A DNA stretch of 64,000 nucleotides from Glebionis coronaria (Eukaryota; Streptophyta; Magnoliopsida; Asterales; Asteraceae), in contig CM046876.1 of the NCBI GenBank assembly GCA_025667525.1, positions 84,671,512-84,735,511 on the forward strand. The letters are read 5' to 3'. The notes under the pieces are model-generated. The model was not told the DNA's origin and ran no database searches. It saw only the letters and a program-made list of their open reading frames with translations. The position numbers and the translations under genes are program-made. Positions 22,778 through 34,130 of the stretch are shown piece after piece (position 1 is the first letter of the stretch; each line of letters starts with the position of its first letter).

Positions 22778-23968
22778 TGTAACACCTCATTTTGATAATG
22801 GAATGTCATGTCTAAAACATTACATGACCATAGGGATAACCGGAATCAAACATCGGTTCCTAAACATAAGCCCAAAACATAATAAAGCAAAAGAAATGAA
22901 TGAAAGACTAAACAAGCATAAGTATATGAAGGCAAAAAGGAAAAGAAGTCTCTAGCAGCTTCCATCCTATGCACATCCTCCAAATGCTCGAGTCTTTCCT
23001 AGGGTACCTGCCGTTTTGGGACATGGAAAGGAAAGTAACGGCTGAGCAAAACGCTCAGTGTACGGATATAGACATAGTATAAATGACTAAAACATAATAA
23101 AGACTTAATAGCAGCGGAAATGTATAAGTCCTGGAAAACCTGGAACATGTTCATAAAACTGTTTTTATAGTTTGAAAAGCCTTATGTTTATCTTATGAAA
23201 ACTGTTTAACATATTTTACCATTAGCCAATATAGGTCATGAAAATCCACCGTGCATGAATCTTGGAGGGGTGACCTCATCATGCAAATTAGAGGGGCTGT
23301 CTCTAATTTAATATACTGGTTTTGGGTAGGAGGGATCAGCTCCTTGTGAAGGATGCAAGGCACACACCACATTCACACTGAATAATCTGCTGAAAACATG
23401 TAACTAGGATGCACCCATACGCCCCACATGATAATAATAATAATATGGCCAAAACTGAAAGGGACGCCACGAGCAATCACTCCGCCGTGGGGAAGTCATA
23501 ACATTGGTGCCTCCAATGATATGGTTATGGTACCTCCATAACTAGGTGAAACTGGTCATGCATGTATATGGCTTTAGGTATTCTAATTAAACATAAGCAA
23601 TTCAAAAACATATAAAACATATACTAGGAAAACAGTTGGCTGCATACGGGGAATCCTAATAAGGAAAGAATGTCCATACTGAAAGGACGGGAATCCGTAC
23701 CTTATGTCCAGTGAACGAAGAAGACGAACGGAAGAGAGTCCTACTTCGGTATCACTAACGCTACATAAATACATACGTGTATAAGTATCTGATCACTGAG
23801 TACGTAACTGGTTTTTAAGTCATGTCTTAGCTTGTTTTATATCTTCACGTCTTATTTTACTGATTTTAACGTTATACTGTATTTATCGTGTATTTTGTAT
23901 ATTTTGATTAAGTATTACTTGTATTTCTTGTACTATTATACTCGCTGTGTAATAATAAGTAACGTTCT

Positions 23969-24075
23969 AAAAATAGCAGGTTTCCTAAAATAGAAAGTTT
24001 CCAAAAATAGAAAGTTACCAAAAATAGAAATTTTCCAAAAATAGAAAGTTTCCAAAAATAGAAAGTTTTCATAAA
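23969..24075. repeat. Short tandem repeat in the solo LTR
   Basis: About six copies of an 18-19 bp unit AAAAATAGAAAGTTTCC with small variants. Confidence 0.85.
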
Positions 24076-24129
24076 TAAAAATAAGCTGGATTATTAAGCT
24101 AATAATATAAGCTAAAGTGTTTTCTGATT

Positions 24130-24560
24130 TATATTCTAAGTCATGAGATTATAAGGTATAGTTTATTAATTATTTCATGTAAATTAAATAAACTATAGTT
24201 TTAAAGTATTTAATTAACTATAACATGATTTAATTAAATAAAAGGTAATAATACTTAGGTTAAAACGTGTATAAATGTTTAGTATTAATATAACCTAAGT
24301 CATTTAAATTAATTAATTATAAGGCATGTTAAATAATTAATTAATTATATAATCTAATATAAATAATAAATACTTAGGTTACCATCCATGTATTATTATT
24401 AATAATAATAATCTAAGTCATAATTAAATTAATTAAGTAACATGTCAATTAATTAATTAAACTCGTAAATAAACAATCTTGTAATTATAAGTCGTGTTTT
24501 ATTAATTTAATTTACCTTGTAAATTAATATACATGTTAAAGGTAATAACTTGTAAAAATA
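24130..24560. repeat. AT-rich low-complexity tract
   Basis: Dominated by ATTAATTAATTA and AATAATAATA words within the solo LTR. No coding potential. Confidence 0.7.
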
Positions 24561-25842
24561 ATACCCGAACCCATGTATTATTTTATTAATCCGTGTAGTA
24601 ACCCGAACCCGTGATAAACCGTGAAACCCGTGTCATTTTTACATTTAAGTCGAACCAAACAGCCCCTTAACTTTTGTTTATTAAACTGACATCCAAACAC
24701 CCCTCTACCCTTTTCTAAAACTGTGTGCCAAACACCCCTGTCCCTGCCAAAATCCCACCGACAGTGGTGGTTTTCCCCTGCCAGTTTTGAGTTTCCACCA
24801 AGAGCATAAGCTCTCGGTTTCCACTGCTAGACTAAAAACACCCCTGCGGGTTCCCACTGGTAGTACAAAACCAAGCCAGCACCCAATTAGGGTTGCGACT
24901 GGTGGATAAATTTTACCACCGAGACCATGGATGGTCTCGGTTTGTGTGCCAAACGAACACAACAGTACCCCTAGGAAACCCTCTCCTAACATAACGTGTT
25001 TTTAACATGTTTTAGACCTTTTAATCTTGGATTTCATGGTCAAATAACACAAAAGAAAAAGAAGGACGAATTTAAGATCTTTGAATTCGTTTTTAGGTTT
25101 TCCTCTATTTAGAAAATACAAGAAGATCGAACCTGATATCCTTGGATTTATTACCCGCGACCTCCTTGTTTGTGGGACGACGGCAGAGAAAAGACCCCAA
25201 ACGAAAAACTGGCGGCCATTCTTGTTATCTAGGGTTTTATGTATGCTTTGTTGTCTTAAAACAAAATACTCTTCCTCGTCTTTTCTTTTGTTACACGGCT
25301 TGGAGCCCAAGTGGGCCTTGAGCCCACTTCCTACTTTTCTTCTTTGTCTAAAACAGTCCAATTAACACTTGTACTTTTTATTAAGTCGCGTCTTGTTAAA
25401 ATGGTACGCGTAAACGAGTATTAAATGTCGTGACTTTCATAGTTATTTATATACGTGATAAAAGTGAATATTACGTACGTAATTACTTGTCGTGTAATTT
25501 AATATACATAGTAATAATAATAATAGTTTTAAGTATTCGTGTTTACGTGTTACGTAGTTATTAATTATGATCGTGACTTAATATATTTGTTCGTGTTCGT
25601 AATAAATATATATTCGTAAATAATATTAGTTCGTGATTAAATTACGCTCATGATTATAATTATTATTTGAATAATTACCGTGTGTTAGTATGTATTAAAT
25701 GCTTATCGTGTTATAACACATACGTAATACTTATAATTAATATTCATGAAACGTAAACATGCTCTAAAAGGAAAGTTCTAATCATGTACGTACGATCTAA
25801 AGGGTACTATTCATGGTAAAAGCATGCGGGTTTTACAGTCGG

Positions 25843-25885
25843 AGTGACCGAATCTTCCTAAATACGCAAAAGCATATTTCCAACA
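25843..25885 (-). repeat. 5' LTR of copia 2, outer 43 bp
   Basis: AGTGACCGAATCTTCC through TTTCCAACA, the counterpart of 10823-10865. It is followed by ACATC, the right-hand target duplication of copia 2. Confidence 0.85.
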
Positions 25886-28492
25886 ACATCCACAGGTAAT
25901 TAAAAAGCATAATGACCTATATCATCAAATACAATTTGATGTTTTAAAGCAACGGGGTTCTGTTGCTGTCTACCCGAAAGTACTTTTTAATTTTTGTAGG
26001 ATGGCGTTTAATGTGAGATCTTCTGTTCTATAGGATGCCTTTGTATAATTTCACCAAAATTATCATAGTGGGCACAAATTAGTCAAAGCATTTTAGAATA
26101 AAAAAGTCTTTTAGATTGAAACATATTCCAAGAAAATAAAAGCTTCTACAAACTACAACTTAAGTGATAAATATCATACGAAACTAAATTAGGGAGGATC
26201 AAAATCAAAGGGTCGTCTGGATGATGATGTTCGTCAACATGGACACCGAGAAAAGTGGTTGAGTCACATATGTGGAACTATAAACAAGACTTTCCATACT
26301 CGGTTCCATGCTCCCAAAAATGAAAGTTAATATTGGACGTACGCTGGGTACGAACTCCGATCAAACATGACTCATGTATTGATTGGTTCAAGCTTAAACC
26401 AGATCTAAACCGCCATTGGTAAGCTAACATATTGCAATCAGTATCGCTATCCTTCTCTTAACGTTTTGCCTAAGCTTCATTGTGGTCATTGTGGCTATAA
26501 TCAAGTACTTCCTGGTATGCTTAAAGTCTCATGGTCATCTATTCTTTCGTTGAGGGTTCTTTTGATCAACTGTTTTATAATTTTTTGCAGCTGGAGGTTA
26601 TGTCGCCAAGCTATTGCTGCTGAACAAAGCCGATAGCTGCTAAACTAAATCCTACTTAAGTTAAAGAAACTTCGTTTGCATGTAATATCTTTCGAATATA
26701 TCCGTCTATTATTTTGGCCTTTCTCAAAATCGAATATAAATCATAGATGTGTACATTCTGCGTTGAACAAAATGCTTTTGCTATCAGATTGAATCCGGAT
26801 AAAATAAAATGGTTGGTACTTGGATTGAATCCGTCTATTATTTTGCAGGTAAAATAGAAAAATAATTTAAAATTTAAAATCGTTCTTTTGGACAACCTAA
26901 GATCATTGAGTTCTATGATTTTTGCAACGAATTATTAACAAGCGGATTAAAGTTTGTAAGTGATATTGATATCGTCGGAAATATGCCGATATGAGTGATT
27001 AATTATGGATATACTTTGGTGCCAAGAACCGCCTAAAAGGTTGTATAAAGAAACAATGAACTTATATAAAATCATTACCACAGTGGTCCTCATTTGTTTG
27101 CAGAATTATCATATCAAACATTTTGCTAAATGGCATATTTGAAAATTCCCAAAATGCCTTAGTGTACTGTTGACTGTTATATCATTCAAGTCATAGGTTT
27201 TATAAAGTAGACATCCAATGTAAAATGAGTGAGTTCATTTAAGTGTAGATAACTTATACCATGTAACCGAAATACATTTGATCGACAACAAAACAGTCTA
27301 TAAAAGTATCTCAGCAGCAAACTTTGCCATAATAACTGAGACATGGTATTTTGCTTACAAGATGTTCTTTACAACGACTTATAAGCTATGTTAGACATCT
27401 AATAACACACAATGCAGTCCACATAATAAACTATATAATAAACTTGATAATAACTTAGATTAAGAACTTCTATTGGTTTATACTTTACACTAGACACTTC
27501 AAACTACCATTCATAAGTAGCCTTTACCTTTCTACCATGTTGATACCTTGTTAAGATCACCTGCTACGACAATGGTTGTCATAAGTACAAAAATAAATTC
27601 CAGATTGTTTTACATATAGTGTATAATAATTCACATCATCTTTATGATGTATAATTGTGACACCATCATAACTTTACAAGGAAGTTTATTAAGGAACATC
27701 CTCTGAATCTATTTGTGCAATTTATTGGTTTTATTAGACGTGGTCTTTTATTTTTCTCACTTACCAATTGAGTTAGAGCTAAAAAAAATAACTTAAATAT
27801 GTGAGGTTGCAAAATTGTAGAAGCCGTAAATTTGGGTTGCCGAGATGCGTTGGGGTATTTTGCTTAAAATTTAATATTTGTTACAAGGATGGATCGGCAA
27901 TTGCATGGAACGATGCTAAATGTAGCCTAAAGACATTGGTGACATTGGTTCTGGATATTTTGTCTTAATCACATACTGATTTTTTGTGTTAGCTTAAGTC
28001 ATTCAAGTATGTCAGTTTGGGAGCGTTCTTCTAGGCACTAAATCAATACAAGTATACAACATCTCAGACATAGTAGACATAAAACTGCTAGAGCTATTGA
28101 TGAAATTAGGATAAAGCGAGTAAATTTTGTGATGTACCAAAATGGCATGGGTCAGTTTCGCATACTAATACCTTTTTATACTAAAAATATGACATATAAA
28201 GATTTTTATTATAAGGGTTTAGTTAGTTAACCTGTAGTTATGCGTTTTTGCATATAAAGATAAATTGTGCTTTTGAGATGCTTTGTATAGAAATTGCTTA
28301 ATGTGATGCAAACTTGAATCAGTAAATTGATGAACATACATCACACTTTCTTAAAGCCTGTGTATTTTTTTACTATATATCTAATTTTTGGATCCACGTG
28401 TAGATGAGTTCTAAAAGAGGTGGTGGACAGTCTAACTGAGGTAAAAACATAGCCGTGAGCTCAAACTTTGATGCTGATTGGTGGAACCGCGC
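25886..28492. other. Unassigned AT-rich DNA between copia 2 and the chromovirus
   Basis: No frame longer than about 80 codons with recognisable features and no structural repeat. Just before the chromovirus, from an ATG at about 28405, there is a short exon-like stretch (MSSKRGGGQSN, then after a stop SSNFDADWWNRA). It may be a relic of a coding sequence, family unknown. Confidence 0.35.
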
Positions 28493-30994
28493 TGTAAAAC
28501 CCATAAATTTTATTTACAGATTTATGGCAAATCTTTTAAATAGAAAGAAATGTAACGCTCAAGATTTTTAGTAACGCTTTAAGTGATTGGCTGTAACTAT
28601 AAATTTACATATCTTGATTTATATAAAAATACTAAAGTTTTGTAGTAGTACTATATAATTAAAATGAAAACAGTAGATGTTAAAATGAAAAACCATGTTA
28701 TTATTGGACCAATATCACATTCTTAAAATCATGCTTACGGTTTGCTACATATTAAACATTTCATAATAATTTGCAAATAAAATAAATTGATACAAAAGTC
28801 AATTAAAATAATATAGAAGTCTTTTAATAATAGTAGAAATTTTCTTTAAGGTTCATTCATAACAGATTTGGTCTAGCTGTCTTTCCTTTTTAATGTCCCT
28901 AATATTCGCCAAGTTGTTCAACCGTGATAACATCAACGAGTTTAGGATCACGTCTAAATGACCTAGTTCTCGGCCCATGACTATTTTATAAATCGTCATC
29001 ATCTCATTCATTGCATCAACCCTAAAATACATAATAATCCTAACCTCAAAATCTATAATGACGGATTGCGGCATCATTTTCAATACCTTTTTTTTGTCAA
29101 GCCTTGTTCGATTTCTTACCATGTGCTCATGTTCGATATCCTCGTTCATGATCACGTCGGAGTTATGCTTTCATTTGTTACGGGTTTAGAGATGTGTTTC
29201 GATTCGGAGTTCGGATCACACTCGATTCGGTGTTCATACACGTGTTGTTTCGATGTGTTACTATCTTTTCCATACTAGTAATGAAAGATCATCCAGGCTG
29301 ATTTCTATTATTCACCCAGGCAACGTTCTTTTATTGTTCATGGGCGAGGGCAGAGTTGGTTTCGAATTTTGGGCTTGCTCGGGTAATGTCGATCATGTCA
29401 TGTTTGTGAAGACGGTTCGTGTTCGTTCGCTAATATTTAGAGCTCGTTAATACAAGGGTTTTGGGCGCATCGGTTCACATACATGCGAGTGTGAGGTTCA
29501 GTCTCATGTCGTTGAGATCTATTGTTTGTGTTTTGATCTCCGTTTGGTTTTATTCCATCAGTCTATGCTTGGCTTCAGGTAAATCTCAAGTGTAATCCTT
29601 CTACACTATCTATGCGCTACATATAGAACTCTCATTATATATTTACAAGATATATCAAATTTTTGTTTGCAAAGTGAAACGTCAAACAAGCAAATAGTAG
29701 CTACAAAGCAAATGAAGAAATTATAAGATAATAAGTTGAGGTAGACATGCACATTTCATGCGAAAAAAGTAGACTAAAAGAAAGAAAACGTGTATATATT
29801 AATGCTTATAAGACATTCGGAGTAATTGTTTTATCAATAATGTAGATTATTTGACGGAAAATTTGTTTGAAGTTTGGTTAAGCGTTACGATTTGGCTAAG
29901 GTACGGATATTCCTATCACTCTACTATTATGATACCTTTCTTTTTCCATTCGTTTTTTTATCGAGGTACGGATTTTCCGTCCTTTCAGTAAGGACTTCCT
30001 TTCCTATGCATGATTAGGATTCTCCGTCTGCAGCCAAATGTTATCCCCAATATATGTTTAAGCTTATCAGTAATCATGTTACTAACTAAATAAATTGCCT
30101 GAGCATTATATACAAGAATGACAAGTGTATGTACTAGTTACGGAGGTACCGTAACCATGGCACTAGAGGCACCGGTGTCGTGACTCACATGCAGGAGAGT
30201 GAAATCCTGCATCGTCCCACTCAGCTCAGTTTGGCCATTTTATCAGTATTTTTAGTGGGGCGTATGGATGCATCCTAGGCTTATCAGTTTACAGTTATCA
30301 GGGTGAATGTGGTGGGCGCTCTACATCATTTACATTGGAGCTGATCCCTCCACCCAACACAGTATTTAGAGGTCACCCCTCTACAGTTATTTAGAGGTCA
30401 ACCCTCTACAACATGACGAGGTCACCCCTCCAGTTATTCATAAACCGTTGTTACAACACATGACCTATATAAGCTATGGCAATTAAAATACAGTAAATGC
30501 ATGTTTTCAGATTTAACAGATAACAGTTCAGCTTTATTATTTATAAATCAGACTTTACAAATTATATACAGATTTCCGCTACAACTTTACTCATCAGTCT
30601 TACAGCTCTAGTATTTTATCATCTGTTTCATTTCAGTAATTCCTTATCATGCTTTATATCCGTTCACTGAGCGTTATGCTCAGCCGTAGTTCTTTCATAT
30701 TCTAACGGCAGGTACACCAGGACGCTCTTAGGATTCTGATAGCATGTGCATTGAATGGAAGCTATCCGGACTTCTTACTTTATGCACTTCTTATATTATT
30801 CTGCGTATTTGGACAATGTTTAGTTCTTTCCTTCAGTATTTTACTTTTCATGTTTTGAGCTTATGTTTGGATTACCGATGTTTGATTCCGGTATTTCCTT
30901 CATGGTTAGTTAATGTTTTAGGACATTTATCTTATTCTTTGATGACACGCCATAAATACACGTAATGGTCCACTTATCCAGGTGGGGTGTTAAA
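28493..30994 (+). repeat. 5' LTR of the chromovirus (2502 bp)
   Basis: Starts TGTAAAACCC and ends GGGTGTTAAA; the 3' copy ends GGGTGTTACA, so the terminal CA has mutated to AA here. A TATA box lies at 30466-30473 and a 6-bp-stem hairpin, CTGAGC/GCTCAG, at 30667-30683. The ~100-codon frame at 28853-29155 (minus) recurs in the other LTR with a 3-base deletion, but has no domain. Confidence 0.88.
30466..30473 (+). promoter_or_regulatory. TATA box of the chromovirus 5' LTR
   Basis: TATATAAG, conserved in the 3' LTR at 37624-37631. Transcription would start near 30500. Confidence 0.5.
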
Positions 30995-30998
30995 ATTA

Positions 30999-31010
30999 TG
31001 GTATCAGAGC
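30999..31010 (+). promoter_or_regulatory. Primer binding site, initiator tRNA-Met
   Basis: TGGTATCAGAGC, four bases after the LTR end, the standard site of plant chromoviruses and many other LTR elements. Confidence 0.88.
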
Positions 31011-31234
31011 GCAAGGTTCGACCTGTAGGCTCTAAAACTTGACATGTGACTAGTGGGTAGTCACCAGTAACTTCCCAGATTTTGGCGTTGTTATCTTTCA
31101 TGTTTCTCAGGCATTTATCAGTCAGTTTTTTTTTCAGTTATGATTCGGTTTTCTTAAAGTTTTTTACTAAGTAAAAGGTTGGTATAGGACTGGCCATATT
31201 TAGTCGCATGTGCTTTTCTGGGAAATTTTGTATT

Positions 31235-31561
31235 GGTGAACCGACCCATAGGCGTTCACCCTTGCCCGTTCCAATTTTGCATTGGTGAACCGGCCCATAT
31301 GCGTTTACCCTTACTCATGTCAGATTCATGTTTTCAGACAGATATTACTGGGTGAACCAGCAAAAAACGTTCACCATTCTTCTAGTCAAATTTTCATGCT
31401 ATTCAGTCGAATGATGTTTTGTGAACCGATCCACAGTTGTTCACCCTTGTCATATCAGGACATTCATAAATTTTGACAAGTATGGAATGAACCAGAATCG
31501 CCCATACTTAGTCACATGTTTTGTTCCTTGAATTCTGTGGATTGAACCATAGCCATCCACA
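31235..31561 (+). repeat. Array of six potential RNA stem-loops in the chromovirus leader
   Basis: Six diverged units 49-70 bp apart, each able to fold. Stems are GGTGAAC/GTTCACC (31235-31260), GGTGAAC/GTTTACC with a G-U pair (31284-31309), GGTGAAC/GTTCACC (31351-31375), GTGAAC/GTTCAC (31421-31444), AAGTATGG/CCATACTT (31478-31509) and TGTGGAT/ATCCACA (31536-31561). All contain TGAACC near the 5' arm. Stems 5 and 6 differ in sequence from 1-4, yet pair fully. The location just after the primer site suggests a role in the genomic RNA, which is inference. Confidence 0.6.
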
Positions 31562-33219
31562 TCAGTTGATGTTAAACCTCAGTTGATCATACTTTTATAG
31601 TCTTTATAACAATCTAGTTCGCACAATTTCAAGTTGATGTCGCTTCCACGCTGTTTCAGTTTCATGTATGCTTACGAGGGTTTTATGTTCCACAGAATGA
31701 TAATGTCTTCATGCTAAGACACAAAAAGGATTTCAGTAAAAAAATCCCGTTTCATGATAAATCATGTTTGGTCTTCATCAATCATGTCTTTATGTTGGCC
31801 ATTGTTGAAATTCTGTTTAATCATAACCTTAGACCCTTATAAACCGACATTAAGTCTACACGGGAATTACCAGGCTATCATGTTGTTTCAGTTCAGTTGC
31901 TAACCAGTTAAATCAAATTATCTCCGTTGACCGTGTCAGACGATTGAAACCAGTATCGATCATATCAGCAAACCTTTAGCGGTACCACATGAACAGTATT
32001 CCTCGTGTACTTCACGTACAGTATTTCAGGTGTACCCCATGTACCTTATTCCATGTGTACCGTTAATCGATCCTTAATCACCTCAGGCATTTCCGTTTGT
32101 CGATATTCTACCAGATGCTGATGCTGCTCGTGAGTTAAAGATTTTACCAGATGTTGATGTTGCTAACACTTTGAAGACCTCACAAATGCTAATGCTGCTG
32201 ATACTTTGGAGATCTCTCACGATGTTGATGTCGTTCATACTATGAAGACTCTGCAGAACAAGGATGAATTTCTGACAAGAATAAATCTCAACCATCAGAC
32301 ACTACCATTCCATTCCATACTTTTACCTTCTCAGCTAGATGTCACACCTCACTCTGCTAACCCTTCATTCAGAAGAGTAGGAACCGGAACCCAGCCGGCC
32401 ACTCAGCAGAAATAGTTACTTAAACCACGGTCATGATAATGACCGTCATTAAATTGACAGATAGGCAGTGGTGACAACCATCGTGCTAATAATTAATTAG
32501 TTAGTAACCATCAGAACTCCGGAATGGACATGACTAGAAATACAGAGGGCAGCAGACTGACCAGTCCGCCAACCCTAGCAGTTATCAAAAAATTTTAGCC
32601 TGGTTCAGATACACCACTAAAACACCTGTCAAGACATCATTCAAGACTTAGGTCTCAAGTATCCTTTTGAAAGACACCTTTCAGGACACCAGATACGATA
32701 CATGTCATACTAATACCTTCTCAAAGTACGAGTCAGATTCATAACACCAGATTGCCTCCTAAACCAGGTCCTCCGAAATTCAGGGTACCCTCCAATGGGG
32801 TATACCCGTTCTGTTATGCCACGCATAAATCAGACCATTACTATTCAGTTACCACCAGCGGAGTATTATTCAGGTTAGACATGTAGTGTTCATTGTGTGA
32901 GGTTACAGATGAACACAATCAGTGAAAGTTGTCACGTTTACTTCACGTATTCATATGTCAGCTTTATCTTAAATCAGGTATTACCTACCTCCCAGCCAGA
33001 AAGACTCCACGGTACCACCCATATTTTTTAAGTTTTCCTTGCAGTTAACGACGAGATCCGTCTTACTAAATCCCAAATATTATCATTTTAGTTTCTACCA
33101 GAAAATCAGTACAAGTTGTTATACTTTACAGCAAGTGACTTATTATTCCAAAGCTACGAAGACCTTTCAGTTACCAGTTATAAATCCACTTCTGAAATTT
33201 CTTAAACTCATGACCAGCA
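31562..33219 (+). pseudogene. Chromovirus leader and gag region, degenerate
   Basis: By position this should hold gag and protease. No frame longer than ~70 codons and no intact zinc knuckle or protease site was found. Repetitive words occur: GATGCTGATGCTGCT around 32110-32230 and TGTAC..CATGTACC around 32010-32070. Identification rests only on its place between primer site and reverse transcriptase. Confidence 0.35.
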
Positions 33220-34130
33220 GATTACTCCAGAGTTCCCAGACGTAATTTCAGAAAGTTTCTCAGATTTTTTTTTCTAACCACTAGACAGGATTCTACATCG
33301 AGCTTGTCTCAAGAACAGAACCTCTTTTCAAAACTCCTTATTGCAGGGCTGGAGCTAAGTTAAAAGATTTGCAGCATTTGCTGCAAGAATTACCGAAACG
33401 AGGCTTTATTCGCCCTAGCGCACCGTCAGGATATGCACCGTCTCTGTCTATCAGGAAGAAGGTCGGTAACATGAGAACATGTATCGACCATCGAAAATTT
33501 TTACAAGATCACCATTCTTAATCGATGTTCACTCCACGAATATAAGGTTCATCTGAGCTGCTACGATGTCTTAAACATTTTCCAGAATAATTTCTGATCA
33601 TGCTCCCATCAGTGGTGAGAGAAAGAACATGATGTTTTCCAGATTGCTGTTGCACATATTATAGTCTCTCTAAAATTTTAATTTTTATACTTCTGAGCTC
33701 CCTAATGTCCCAGCTATAGTATGGAAACTATGAATAATTTTTTTTTGACTTCGCAGACAAAATCGTCAGTATATTCTTTGATAACATCCTGATCTCCTAA
33801 ATTCTGGAGAAGAACACGAGAATCATCTTCTCACAGTTGTACAGAATCTTCGATAGGAGAAAATTTTATACGCAGCTTCCCAGATATAAATCCTAGTTGA
33901 ACAAGGTGGCGTTTCTGAGCCACGTGATTTCAACAGAAAGAAATTTCAAAAATCCTGCAAAGGTAAAGACTATCACCAGTTGGTCAAGACCGACGTCTGT
34001 GACTAAAGTACAAAAATTTTCTAGAACTCAATTGACTGTTACCGCAGAAATTGCTGACAGTTCTCACCATTAGCTTTTCATGACTAAGCTTACGCATAAA
34101 GAAGAGGACATACACTAAAATTTTGTATTT
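33220..34130 (+). pseudogene. Chromovirus reverse transcriptase relic
   Basis: Across several frames one can read IELVSRTEPLFKTPYCRAG, LKDLQHLLQELPKRGFIRPS and IRKKVGNMRTCIDH (33290-33500), the N-terminal fingers of a gypsy reverse transcriptase. Later KIVSIFFDNILIS (33760-33800) stands where the catalytic (Y/F)xDD should be; the second Asp is Asn. LNKVAFLSHVIST (33895-33935) is the end of the palm/thumb region. Frameshifts and stops are numerous and part of the domain is missing. Confidence 0.7.

Larger units (their letters stand above)
22773..25842. mobile_element. Solo LTR of a Tekay/Del-like gypsy element (3060 bp) with target duplication
   Basis: The element proper is 22778-25837, ends TGTAACACC..GGTTTTACA. 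The duplication GTCGG is perfect at 22773-22777 and 25838-25842, and the flanks join into an uninterrupted copia LTR. Its minus strand shares a series of words with the chromovirus LTRs at 28493-30994, in the same order: TTTTGCTCAGCCGT, AACGGCAGGTAC, GGGGTGACCTC, GGAGCTGATCCCTCC. It is therefore a related but distinct LTR, transcribed on the minus strand. No internal region remains, as expected from recombination between two LTRs. Confidence 0.85.
10546..25885 (-). mobile_element. Copia 2: nearly complete Ty1/copia element interrupted by a solo LTR
   Basis: LTRs of about 320 bp lie at 10546-10865 (3') and 22497-22777 plus 25843-25885 (5', split). The target duplication is ACATT on the left and ACATC on the right (one mismatch). 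The primer site, leader, gag, a long gag-pol linker, protease, integrase, reverse transcriptase and RNase H follow in standard copia order. Without the inserted solo LTR the element is about 12.3 kb, long for a copia element because of the coiled linker and a 2.8-kb non-coding 3' part. Pol carries a few stop codons and frameshifts, so it is inactive but young. Family: Tnt1/Tork-like by gag-pol organisation, which is inference. Confidence 0.85.

Noticed and set aside
28853..29155. 100-codon frame present in both chromovirus LTRs (also 36020-36319)
   Set aside because: Its survival in two copies follows from LTR identity; no domain, and it runs antisense to the element.
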